A stretch of DNA of 64,000 bases from positions 62,001-126,000 of the forward strand of contig NZ_JANYGQ010000022.1 of assembly GCF_025359345.1 (NCBI RefSeq), in the 5' to 3' direction. The position numbers and the translations under genes were made by a program. Below the pieces are notes generated by a model, which made no database searches, had not been told where the DNA came from, and was given only the letters and a program-made list of their open reading frames with translations. The DNA comes from Mucilaginibacter sp. GTDB taxonomy: Bacteria; Bacteroidota; Bacteroidia; Sphingobacteriales; Sphingobacteriaceae. This document shows, piece by piece, positions 37,460-45,264 of the stretch. Numbering within the stretch: the stretch's first letter is position 1; each line of letters opens with the position of its first letter.

Positions 37460-38230
37460 ATGCTTAAAAAGAAATTCCTTATTCTCATAGTATTTTTTTG
37501 TTCGTCAGAAATTACGTTTAGCCAAAACAACAATTCTATAATCGCAAGCGTACAATATAAAGTATCCTTTGTAAGCAACAGCGCGCTGCTTATCAATGAC
37601 ATTTGCCAGTTGGACATTGCCAAGAATAAAAGCTATTTTTACAGTAAAGGGAAATTAGAAAATAGACGCAGGCTTTTGGAGAAAGTGGCAAAATCCGGCC
37701 AAAGCGGAAAGGAAATTGATCTTGGTCGCATTGATCACAGTGACCTGCTTTCAAATTTGTGTAACTTCGAAATTTTGAAAGACTATGAAAACAAGAGCGC
37801 CATTTATATTCAAAATGTCGGCGGCCAAAACTTGGGGTTTGTCAAAGATAGCTTGAGTATAAAAAGGTGGAAAATTTTAAAGGAGACGGCGAAAATAAAT
37901 GGCTTTTTGTGCCATAAGGCAGTAATGAAAAAAGATACTACTTTGATTACAGCGTGGTTTTGCCCCGACATACCTTTTCAGGATGGCGGCTTTTATTACT
38001 ATGGTTTACCGGGGTTAATTGTGAAATCCAGCGCAAGCTCCGGGTTTGAGACAAACTTGATTTCTATTGTGTATAATAAGGATCCGAAAAAGGAAATTGT
38101 GCTAACACAACCATATACTTTGGTGCAAGAATCGCAAATGATGCGGGCAATTAAAAACCAAAATGCCGCTTTTAAAAATGGACGGCTGCCAAACGGAGAC
38201 GAAGCAAAGCCACTCCCTGCCGGGCATTAG
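37460..38230 (+). CDS. GLPGLI family protein, exported
   Basis: 256 residues with a signal peptide ending near TFS-Q. The naming motif G-L-P-G-L-I-V occurs near residue 182, preceded by AWFCPDIPFQDGGFYYY, as in TIGR01200. Family members are Bacteroidota-specific, periplasmic, of unknown function, and usually encoded next to a TonB-dependent-receptor-like protein, as here. Base composition is clearly more AT-rich than in the core genes to the left, in keeping with horizontal transfer. Confidence 0.85.
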   Translation: MLKKKFLILIVFFCSSEITFSQNNNSIIASVQYKVSFVSNSALLINDICQLDIAKNKSYFYSKGKLENRRRLLEKVAKSGQSGKEIDLGRIDHSDLLSNLCNFEILKDYENKSAIYIQNVGGQNLGFVKDSLSIKRWKILKETAKINGFLCHKAVMKKDTTLITAWFCPDIPFQDGGFYYYGLPGLIVKSSASSGFETNLISIVYNKDPKKEIVLTQPYTLVQESQMMRAIKNQNAAFKNGRLPNGDEAKPLPAGH

Positions 38231-38250
38231 AAAATGATAATATATTTTTT

Positions 38251-40899
38251 GTGAATGTTAAGTTATTTTGTACGTCAATCTTATTATTTTTATGCGTCAA
38301 AAGCATCGCACAAAATCTTACGGGCAAAATTACGGACGAAAAGAAAGCACCTCTCGAAAATGTCAATGTAATTCTTTACTCACTAAAGGATAATTCAATA
38401 GTCAGTTATACAACATCCGGCAAAGCGGGTACATTTAATCTGCAATATATCATTGGAATGGACAGTTTGCGCCTGGAAGCATCTTCCCTCGGCTTTGAAA
38501 AGCAAGCTATCATCATATCAGGTAAAACGCCCTCATTTTTAACTATTGCCTTAAAAGTGGCTGTCAACAATTTGCAGGAAGTTATTGTAAAAGAAAACGT
38601 CAAAGCGATAAGCAAAAGAAAAGATACAATTAATTATAATGTAAAGGCTTTTTCGGATAGCAGCGATCGGGTCATAATCGACATTATAAAAAAACTGCCC
38701 GGAATAAAAGTCACTTCATCCGGTCAGATTTTGTATAACAATAAAGCCATTAATAAATTTTATATCGAAGGAAAAGATTTATTGGAGAACCGGTATAATA
38801 TTGCCAGTAATAACTTACCCTCACATGATGTCGAACAAGTCCAGATAATCCCCAACCATCAGCCTATTAAACTGTTAGACGGAAAACAATTTTCAGACCG
38901 AGCAGCAATTAATATAAAACTGAAGAAAGAAGCAAAACTGCGACTGTTAGGCATTGGTGATATTGGTGTTGGGTTGCCACATTTTCTACGGGATGATGAT
39001 CTTGCGTTGTTAAAATTCAGCAAGAAAATTCAATTCATCAATACGATCAAAAGCGATAACATCGGGAACAATTTGGACCAAGAGTTAAATGACCAAAATC
39101 TGTCTTCAAATTTTTATGATAGCAAGAGTTCCAAACAGGACATTCTTTCTTTGGTTCATCCCGACTATCCGCCCCTTGATCAGAATCGGTTCAAATTCAA
39201 TAACAATAATGTAGTAACAAATAATTATTTACTTAGCATAAGTAAGGTCTTCGACCTTAAAATCAATGCGGCATTTGAAAACGATGCTGTACTGGAAAAC
39301 CCAAGCTCAATCACCACTATTTATCTTCCACACGATACCATCACGATAAAAGAAGATCAAGCCATAAAGAAAACATATCAAAAGCTGCTGACAGGTTTTG
39401 CGTTGGAAGCTAACACAAATAAAGTTTATTTAAAAAACACCATAAAACTACAACGAATATGGAGCAACGAGACGGATGCAATTGCGCCATCCGGCATATC
39501 GCAGTCTCTCAATAACCCCTTCACCAATATTATTAATGATCTGAACGCCATTCTAAAAGTTGGGGATAACACCATGGGTATAAACTCGTATACCGCTTAT
39601 AATAATTTGCCTCAACAATTAAACGTTACCCCTGGATTATATAGCGACTCTTTAAATTCAAATCAGCCTTACAACGGATTACTTCAAAAAGTTCAGTTAA
39701 AAAACTTCTACTCAAACAATGCTGTTTCCTATGGAATAAAAAAAGGTCTTTTTTCTTTAAGTAACACAATCGGTTTTACGGGTGAATCTCAGACGTTAAG
39801 CAATGATTTATATAAGGAACAAGGTATGTTAACTGTACCAGTCGGTACAAACTATCAGAATTCAATCGAACGGACAAAATTCAAGCTGTATGATAATTTG
39901 GGCATCGCCTTTAATCAAGGTGCGTTTAACACCTCATTAAGTATAAAAAATAATTTCAATAGGGTTAGTAATAAGGGTAAAGAGGAAAATCAGGAATTGA
40001 ATAAATTTTTCGTGAATCCTGAATTATCTGTCAGATATAAAATCAATAATTATTTGGAAACTGCCGTCATTGCATCTACCTCCAACACGTTGAGCAATGA
40101 TGCAAATAAGAGTTATATCCTCATTGACTATAGAGATTTGGTAAGTAATGGTGGGCCTATAAATGAAAGCTTTAATAAAAATGCGTCATTTGAATTAGTG
40201 TACAATAATATCGTAAGGGGACTTTTTGCAAATTTTAACTTTTTTTATTCTAATCGAACATCTAATGTGTTAACGTACTATCAGTATACCGGCATACTGG
40301 CTGTGAGGGATTTCATCCTTGAAAAAAATTCATCAACTAATTTAAATGCCGCTTTTAATATAAGCAAGTACTATGATGATATTAAAACAACCATTAATAC
40401 GAACCTTACATATACAGCGAATGAGTCAGAAGATTTTCAACAGGGCATATTAAATCATTTAAGGAATGAAAGCTATCTTTTAAATACTAACATAAATTCT
40501 ACTATCTCTGATAAGGTAGCACTAGCACACTCCTTTAATTTATTGATTTTTAAGAACTCGGCAATGCAAGATCGTATTAAAATTGATTACAATCCTATTC
40601 TTACCATGAGGCAGGATTTGGCAATAAAGATTTTCTTATCAAAAAAGATACTCTCTAAATTTAATTTTGAACAGTACTATAGTAATGTCACGAATGTCAG
40701 TCACACCAATAACTTCTTTACAGATATTTCGTTACAGAAAAGTTTGCAAAATACTAAAGCTAATCTTTCCATTATTGTAACCAATATTTTTGGTGCCGGT
40801 CGTTATTCCAGTTACATGTACAATAACAATATCCTTGTTTCATCAACCTATCCATTACGGAATAGAATGTTGATGCTTAAAGTGAGTTTTCAGTTTTAG
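38251..40899 (+). CDS. TonB-dependent-receptor-like outer membrane protein with carboxypeptidase-like domain
   Basis: 882 residues starting at a GTG (38251), 20 bp after the GLPGLI stop; no in-frame ATG fits the signal peptide (NVKLFCTSILLFLCVKSIA-Q). An N-terminal carboxypeptidase-regulatory-like domain (about 22-105, LTGKITDEKKAPLENVNVIL) is followed by a plug-like region (about 110-220, IIKKLPGIKV) and a long Asn/Ser-rich barrel ending in an aromatic residue (VSFQF). Many GLPGLI partners have this build. No separate SusD-like lipoprotein is present, so the ligand is unknown. Strongly AT-rich. Confidence 0.8.
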   Translation: MNVKLFCTSILLFLCVKSIAQNLTGKITDEKKAPLENVNVILYSLKDNSIVSYTTSGKAGTFNLQYIIGMDSLRLEASSLGFEKQAIIISGKTPSFLTIALKVAVNNLQEVIVKENVKAISKRKDTINYNVKAFSDSSDRVIIDIIKKLPGIKVTSSGQILYNNKAINKFYIEGKDLLENRYNIASNNLPSHDVEQVQIIPNHQPIKLLDGKQFSDRAAINIKLKKEAKLRLLGIGDIGVGLPHFLRDDDLALLKFSKKIQFINTIKSDNIGNNLDQELNDQNLSSNFYDSKSSKQDILSLVHPDYPPLDQNRFKFNNNNVVTNNYLLSISKVFDLKINAAFENDAVLENPSSITTIYLPHDTITIKEDQAIKKTYQKLLTGFALEANTNKVYLKNTIKLQRIWSNETDAIAPSGISQSLNNPFTNIINDLNAILKVGDNTMGINSYTAYNNLPQQLNVTPGLYSDSLNSNQPYNGLLQKVQLKNFYSNNAVSYGIKKGLFSLSNTIGFTGESQTLSNDLYKEQGMLTVPVGTNYQNSIERTKFKLYDNLGIAFNQGAFNTSLSIKNNFNRVSNKGKEENQELNKFFVNPELSVRYKINNYLETAVIASTSNTLSNDANKSYILIDYRDLVSNGGPINESFNKNASFELVYNNIVRGLFANFNFFYSNRTSNVLTYYQYTGILAVRDFILEKNSSTNLNAAFNISKYYDDIKTTINTNLTYTANESEDFQQGILNHLRNESYLLNTNINSTISDKVALAHSFNLLIFKNSAMQDRIKIDYNPILTMRQDLAIKIFLSKKILSKFNFEQYYSNVTNVSHTNNFFTDISLQKSLQNTKANLSIIVTNIFGAGRYSSYMYNNNILVSSTYPLRNRMLMLKVSFQF

Positions 40900-41002
40900 T
40901 CGGGATGGCTTAAGTTACTGCGGCATGGAGCGAACCGTTATAATTTGCAGCTTTGAACTGCCTGCAAATCCTCCAAAAAGTTCGAGATTTGTCCCGTTTC
41001 GT

Positions 41003-41376
41003 CTACCTCATAATCAGGCAGTTACAGTCAAATATAGCTACCTTTCTTTTTTTGATAAAACAATGTTTAAACTCGCGCTTTGTCCCGAAGGGCGACCAGC
41101 CTACCGCCGCCCCATGCAGCGATTTACTATCTAAAGATAGGAAAATTCCCTGACAAAACCTCCCGTTTCCACGCGCTTTCTCGATGACAACCCTCGAAAT
41201 TTTACCGTTTCATTCGTTATATTTGCCTCACTGAACATTTATTACAAATGGATGACAAACTGATTTGCCTCGAAGAAACGGCCTTTTTTACGCTGATGGA
41301 AACAGTCTGTGGACGTTTGAAAGAGCAAAAGAATATCCTGCACGATAAGTGGATTTCCAGTGCAGACGCAATGCAT
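41003..41376 (+). repeat. right copy of the ~374-bp direct repeat
   Basis: Counterpart of 36525-36898. Just before it, at 40980-41007, a TTCGAG...TCTACC stretch loosely resembles the 3' end of the tRNA, suggesting an old attachment-site remnant. The 40900-41002 spacer after the barrel gene shows nothing else. Confidence 0.8.
41218..41225 (+). promoter_or_regulatory. -7 element of the HTH gene
   Basis: TATATTTG, identical to the box in the left repeat copy, 22 bp before the ATG at 41248. Confidence 0.45.
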
Positions 41377-41532
41377 CTTTTACGCATCAGCAGCCACAGC
41401 ACCCTTCAAAAGCTACGGGACGAAGGAAAAATCCGCGCATCGCAGCCGGGCAAAAGAACGGTGTTGTATGACCGCGCCTCGATTATCGATTATTTGGAGG
41501 ATTTCACCTATGAAACGTTCGATATGCCATGA
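41248..41532 (+). CDS. helix-turn-helix protein of the island (excisionase-like)
   Basis: 94 residues. An N-terminal helix (about 1-45) leads into a winged HTH of the HTH_17/DNA-binding excisionase kind: WISSADAMHLLRISSHSTLQKLRDEGKIRAS, then a VLYDRASIIDYLE wing and helix. Bacteroidota integrative elements commonly carry one or more such small HTH genes near an end, where they control excision or transfer. A broken relative lies at 36771. An 8-bp inverted repeat starts at its stop codon. Confidence 0.8.
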   Translation: MDDKLICLEETAFFTLMETVCGRLKEQKNILHDKWISSADAMHLLRISSHSTLQKLRDEGKIRASQPGKRTVLYDRASIIDYLEDFTYETFDMP

Positions 41533-41597
41533 ACTACATTTATAGTTCATTCATCCCGCCGCCTACTTTTCTTTGCTTCCGCGGCAAAGAAGAGTAG
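41529..41597. repeat. two hairpins after the HTH gene
   Basis: ATGAACTA/TAGTTCAT (41529-41550) is a perfect 8-bp inverted repeat over the stop codon. CTACTTTTCTTTG (41563-41575) and CAAAGAAGAGTAG (41585-41597) form a 13-bp stem with one G-T pair. No T-run follows, so they may be structural or regulatory rather than terminators. Confidence 0.5.
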
Positions 41598-41654
41598 CAA
41601 AAGAAAACGCAGACCCAAGCCACCGCAATTCTGATCTCAAATTGACTGCTGCTT

Positions 41655-41900
41655 TTAAATAAAATCCAGTACCATCGTTGGTTTGCCGAATTCGGCGAGT
41701 AATCCGTTTATCTGGTTCAGATTTCGCATGAGGCTTTCGTCCGGTTGCAGACGGCCTGCCTGGACCAAACGGATTTGCTCTACCCCACATATTCTCAACT
41801 GCGCACTTAATACATCAATATCGCAATCGCCAAGTTGATCCCAGGGAATCATCTGGTATGGCATCGCGAGAATTTGTGCTGCTGGTTTGTCGTTTTCCAT
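41655..41900 (-). CDS. small hypothetical protein of the mobile element
   Basis: 81 residues, the only leftward gene at this end of the element. Acidic, with a predicted helical C-terminal half (LMRNLNQINGLLAEFG); no domain is recognised and there is no signal peptide. It is divergent from the mobilization genes starting at 42012, with about 110 bp between them. Confidence 0.45.
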   Translation of the reverse strand: MENDKPAAQILAMPYQMIPWDQLGDCDIDVLSAQLRICGVEQIRLVQAGRLQPDESLMRNLNQINGLLAEFGKPTMVLDFI

Positions 41901-42011
41901 TACGGCATCATATCACACCGCCGACCGATAATAAGTGAAGTTTTTATGACGGTCTTGCATCTTTCTTTTTTATTTAAAAATCATAACTTTAGGCAAAATA
42001 AACCTAAAGCA

Positions 42012-42443
42012 ATGGGAAACGCAGTTGATGAAGCTTTAAACAGGATGAATGCCGACGAGCGTGCCTATGCTATTCAGACCATTGAGGACGCGCGGCGAAC
42101 GATTCAAACGGCAGAATTGCAGAAAGGCTATTCTCCGACAAGTGACATTACCGCTATTGTTTCGCGTAACGAGCAGATCATTGAAGAGGCCAAACGCGCG
42201 ATACCGGTCGAAACCATGAAGAGCGTTGACGAAATTTCACCGCCGCTCAATACACCGCCCACGCACGGCATAAGCAATTCCAACGTCATTGAACTTCACC
42301 CGGACATGCATTCCGACATTGAAAGCGTGCAACAAAGCGGCGGCAATAATTACCTCAACGAAAACGCCGTTGACCGCGCTTTGGCGCGTCCAGCGCAAGA
42401 CGGTCAACAATACGACCAGCAGGAACGGGCTGTGGGCCGGTAA
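42012..42443 (+). CDS. hypothetical protein upstream of the coupling protein
   Basis: 143 residues from the ATG at 42012 (MGNAVDEALNRMNADERAY); upstream in-frame ATGs lie in non-protein-like sequence. Predicted helical in the first half, low-complexity Pro/Gln/Asn-rich in the second, no signal peptide. It lies 66 bp before the TraG-like gene on the same strand, so probably belongs to the mobilization operon; function unknown. Confidence 0.55.
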   Translation: MGNAVDEALNRMNADERAYAIQTIEDARRTIQTAELQKGYSPTSDITAIVSRNEQIIEEAKRAIPVETMKSVDEISPPLNTPPTHGISNSNVIELHPDMHSDIESVQQSGGNNYLNENAVDRALARPAQDGQQYDQQERAVGR

Positions 42444-42509
42444 TTTTTTTGCGCCTCCTATTTGGATTTTTCAGCGAATGAGTTATCTTCGACGTAAATC
42501 CTTTTCCTT

Positions 42510-43937
42510 ATGCCCGCGTTTGATTTTCCGCTCGACCGAACGATTTATTCTTTCAACAACGACGAACCGTTTACCATCGCCGATGCCTGCGAAGGCATAC
42601 AGATTTTTGGCGGTATCGGCTCCGGCAAGACCAGCGGCAGCGGCGAAGCGCTGGCGCGTTCGTTTCTAACGGCAGGCTTTGGCGGCCTTGTCCTGTGTGC
42701 TAAAAAAGACGTGCTGGAAGATTGGAAACGCTATACGCGGGAAACCGGCCGCGCCGAACAGGTTCTCATCTTTGACGCCTCCGGCGATTTTGTCTTTCCA
42801 TTTCTGCAATATGAAATTGAGCGTGAAGGCGAGGGCGCCGGATATACGGAAAACCTTGTCCGCCTGTTCACCACGATTTATGAAACCCTCGATCAGGGCA
42901 GTAAAGGCGAGGGTAGTGATCCCTATTGGGACCGCGCCATGCAGCAATTGCTGCGTAACACTATTGACCTTTGTATGATTGCACGTGGCACGGTGTCCGT
43001 GCCGCTTATCCATGAGGTAATTTTATCAGCGCCGAACAGTATCGCCCAGGTCGATAACAATGAGTGGAAAAAGAAGAGCCTGTGCTGGAAGCTATTATTA
43101 GAGGGTCACATAAAAGAACTCGACCAATGGACGCAGCATGATTTCAACGCGACAGGGGCATTCTGGTTAGAGGAATTCCCCAACCTGGCCGACAAGACCC
43201 GCAGCAGCATCGTTTCGACGCTCACCACGATGATGGATATTTTCCTACGCCGACCTTTCCGCAGACTGTTCTCCGAAATGCCGGACGACAAGCGCAAAAT
43301 CGCCTATCCCGAACTGACGCACCGGGGCGTGATCGTGATTGTGAACCTGCCAGTCAAAGAATTCGGCGAGGCGGGCAGGGCGGCACAGGTGGTGTATAAA
43401 TATCTCTGGCAACAGGCCGTCGAACGCCGGGCGGCGACCGATAAAACCATTCCTGTGTTTCTATGGGTCGATGAAGCGCAGAATTTCGTGACCGAATATG
43501 ATATGCAGTTTCAGGCGACCGCCCGCAGCACGCGCGCCTGCACCGTCTATCTCACGCAGAACTTACCCAATTATTACGCGGTGATGGGCGGCCTGCAAAG
43601 TAAATACCGGGTCGATTCACTGATAGGGAACCTGCAAACCAAGATATGGCATGCCAACAGCGACCCCATGACCAATGAAACTGCCGCCGAAACCATCGGC
43701 AGAAGCTGGCAGCATCACGAAACGTCCGGTGAAACCTATAGCGGCGATTCGTACAATGTCAGCAGCAGTAAAAATGAAAGCTTCGACTACGACGTTCCGC
43801 CGCAAATGTTCACCAAGCTACGCAAAGGCGGCGCAGTGAATGATAAGATCGTCGAAGCGATTGTTTTTCAGAACGGGCGTATATGGAACAACGAGCGGAC
43901 GCATTTATTCGCACAATTTAAACAATACGTGCCATGA
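42510..43937 (+). CDS. TraG/VirD4-type conjugative coupling ATPase
   Basis: 475 residues. Walker A G-G-I-G-S-G-K-T at 34-41, Walker B FLWVDEAQNF near 316-325, and a C-terminal TraM-recognition-type domain (TRACTVYLTQNLPNYYA). Coupling proteins bring the relaxase-DNA complex to a type IV channel. Unlike most VirD4 proteins it lacks N-terminal membrane helices, and the next gene, overlapping by 4 bp, encodes a membrane protein that may supply the anchor. No VirB/Tra channel genes are in view. Confidence 0.85.
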   Translation: MPAFDFPLDRTIYSFNNDEPFTIADACEGIQIFGGIGSGKTSGSGEALARSFLTAGFGGLVLCAKKDVLEDWKRYTRETGRAEQVLIFDASGDFVFPFLQYEIEREGEGAGYTENLVRLFTTIYETLDQGSKGEGSDPYWDRAMQQLLRNTIDLCMIARGTVSVPLIHEVILSAPNSIAQVDNNEWKKKSLCWKLLLEGHIKELDQWTQHDFNATGAFWLEEFPNLADKTRSSIVSTLTTMMDIFLRRPFRRLFSEMPDDKRKIAYPELTHRGVIVIVNLPVKEFGEAGRAAQVVYKYLWQQAVERRAATDKTIPVFLWVDEAQNFVTEYDMQFQATARSTRACTVYLTQNLPNYYAVMGGLQSKYRVDSLIGNLQTKIWHANSDPMTNETAAETIGRSWQHHETSGETYSGDSYNVSSSKNESFDYDVPPQMFTKLRKGGAVNDKIVEAIVFQNGRIWNNERTHLFAQFKQYVP

Positions 43938-44863
43938 AGATCATTCCCCAACCGCTTTCAAACGAGGATATTGTCAGTAAATCCCGCAAGGTTACCGGGA
44001 TAAACAAATGGGCACGTTCGTCGCGCACCATGGGAACCATTCTGCTATTTTTAGGCTGGCTGACAATTCCGTTTGAAGTGCTTTTTCGGCGGGATTTCGG
44101 CAGTCGCTGGTTCAACGGGGTAAGTTACGTTGCAGGCCTCGTTAACATTATCGGATTCTGGCTTTTGTCCGACGCTGTTTGGGCGTTAGAACAATATTTC
44201 TATCAATTTCAAAAATACATCAATCCGACGAAAGAAGGTGATTTGCTAACACTGCCAACTAATAATGTATTTGCAACGATTCTTAGCCTTTACGTTTATA
44301 TGGGCGCATACCATCTTTTCAAGTCCAGCTGGCGTAGTCAGGTTGGAATTCCTGGACATTCGTTCGATGATGGAACATCGCGTTTTCGATGGGTGGGGAA
44401 TATCCTGACATGGGCTTTAAACATGGTCGTTACGCCGATGCTGGTCATTTTCTGGTGGCTCATTCCGAGAAAGCAGCGCAAAGGAAAACCAACAGCAAAT
44501 TTCATCACTGACCCGATTGCATTCACCGACATCATTGTTGAGCCCGCGCTGATAATGGCTTTAGGAATATGGAGTTTCGGCGTCCCCTGCTTCTGGCTCA
44601 TCCTATCGGCCATTGCTGTGTTCGTTCATGCGCAGCGGAAGGAAATGGCAAGGAAAACAAAGGCGCTCGATTTTCAGGATAGTAAAGTAGAAGCGGAAAT
44701 TATGCGGGAATTGCGGAATGGAAAAAAAGACCAGGTACTCGCAAAAAAAGAACCAGCAGCAATAGTGCCACAACCCCTAATGCGACTCGTCATCCAGTAC
44801 CCAAACATTAATGTGATTATCGACGAACTGCACTCGGAAAAATGGACGAGTGGCAAAAACTAA
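43934..44863 (+). CDS. multi-pass membrane protein, probable coupling-protein partner
   Basis: 309 residues; the ATGA overlap with the preceding stop indicates translational coupling. About five membrane helices (near 35-55, 65-88, 112-130, 155-180, 205-235) and a basic cytoplasmic C-terminal tail (KTKALDFQDSKVEAEIMRELRNGKKD). I recognise no family. Its position and the missing membrane anchor in the ATPase suggest that it tethers the ATPase; this is inference. Confidence 0.6.
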   Translation: MKIIPQPLSNEDIVSKSRKVTGINKWARSSRTMGTILLFLGWLTIPFEVLFRRDFGSRWFNGVSYVAGLVNIIGFWLLSDAVWALEQYFYQFQKYINPTKEGDLLTLPTNNVFATILSLYVYMGAYHLFKSSWRSQVGIPGHSFDDGTSRFRWVGNILTWALNMVVTPMLVIFWWLIPRKQRKGKPTANFITDPIAFTDIIVEPALIMALGIWSFGVPCFWLILSAIAVFVHAQRKEMARKTKALDFQDSKVEAEIMRELRNGKKDQVLAKKEPAAIVPQPLMRLVIQYPNINVIIDELHSEKWTSGKN

Positions 44864-44886
44864 CGCTGACAAACACACTTCTTATG

Positions 44887-45264
44887 TCACCGTTCTTGAA
44901 TGGCGATTCCCGAAACAAATAGTCCTTCTTCCTGCATGTCGTTACCCATATCGGCCACCACATAGCGCACGCGGTAGGCAACCAGGGATTCATACAGGGC
45001 GATAAGATTGCGTCCGGTGATCGTGATGTGTTTTTGGGGTGTCAGGATTTCAATGCCTGCCTCTGCATCGAACTGAATCTCCGTGACGTAAGAATAAGGG
45101 ACAGCCTTACGCCCGCCATCCTGCAAGCGCAAATCAAGACAGGCCGGGCTGCCGCCGCGCTCTGTCGCAAAATAGATGCTGGTAACATGCTCGTCCGGTT
45201 CGGGCGGATTATTGCCGCCGACCAGTTGCACTCTACCTTGCTCTAACCGTTGTCTGAAGTCCAT
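44887..45264 (-). CDS. small hypothetical protein downstream of the relaxase
   Basis: 125 residues from the ATG at 45264 (MDFRQRLEQG), overlapping the last 32 bp of the relaxase gene, so the two are probably one transcript. Mixed alpha/beta, no signal peptide; the NLIALYESLVAYRVRYVVADMG stretch (about 85-107) is the longest helix. Function unknown; an accessory role in DNA processing is possible from context only. Confidence 0.55.
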   Translation of the reverse strand: MDFRQRLEQGRVQLVGGNNPPEPDEHVTSIYFATERGGSPACLDLRLQDGGRKAVPYSYVTEIQFDAEAGIEILTPQKHITITGRNLIALYESLVAYRVRYVVADMGNDMQEEGLFVSGIAIQER

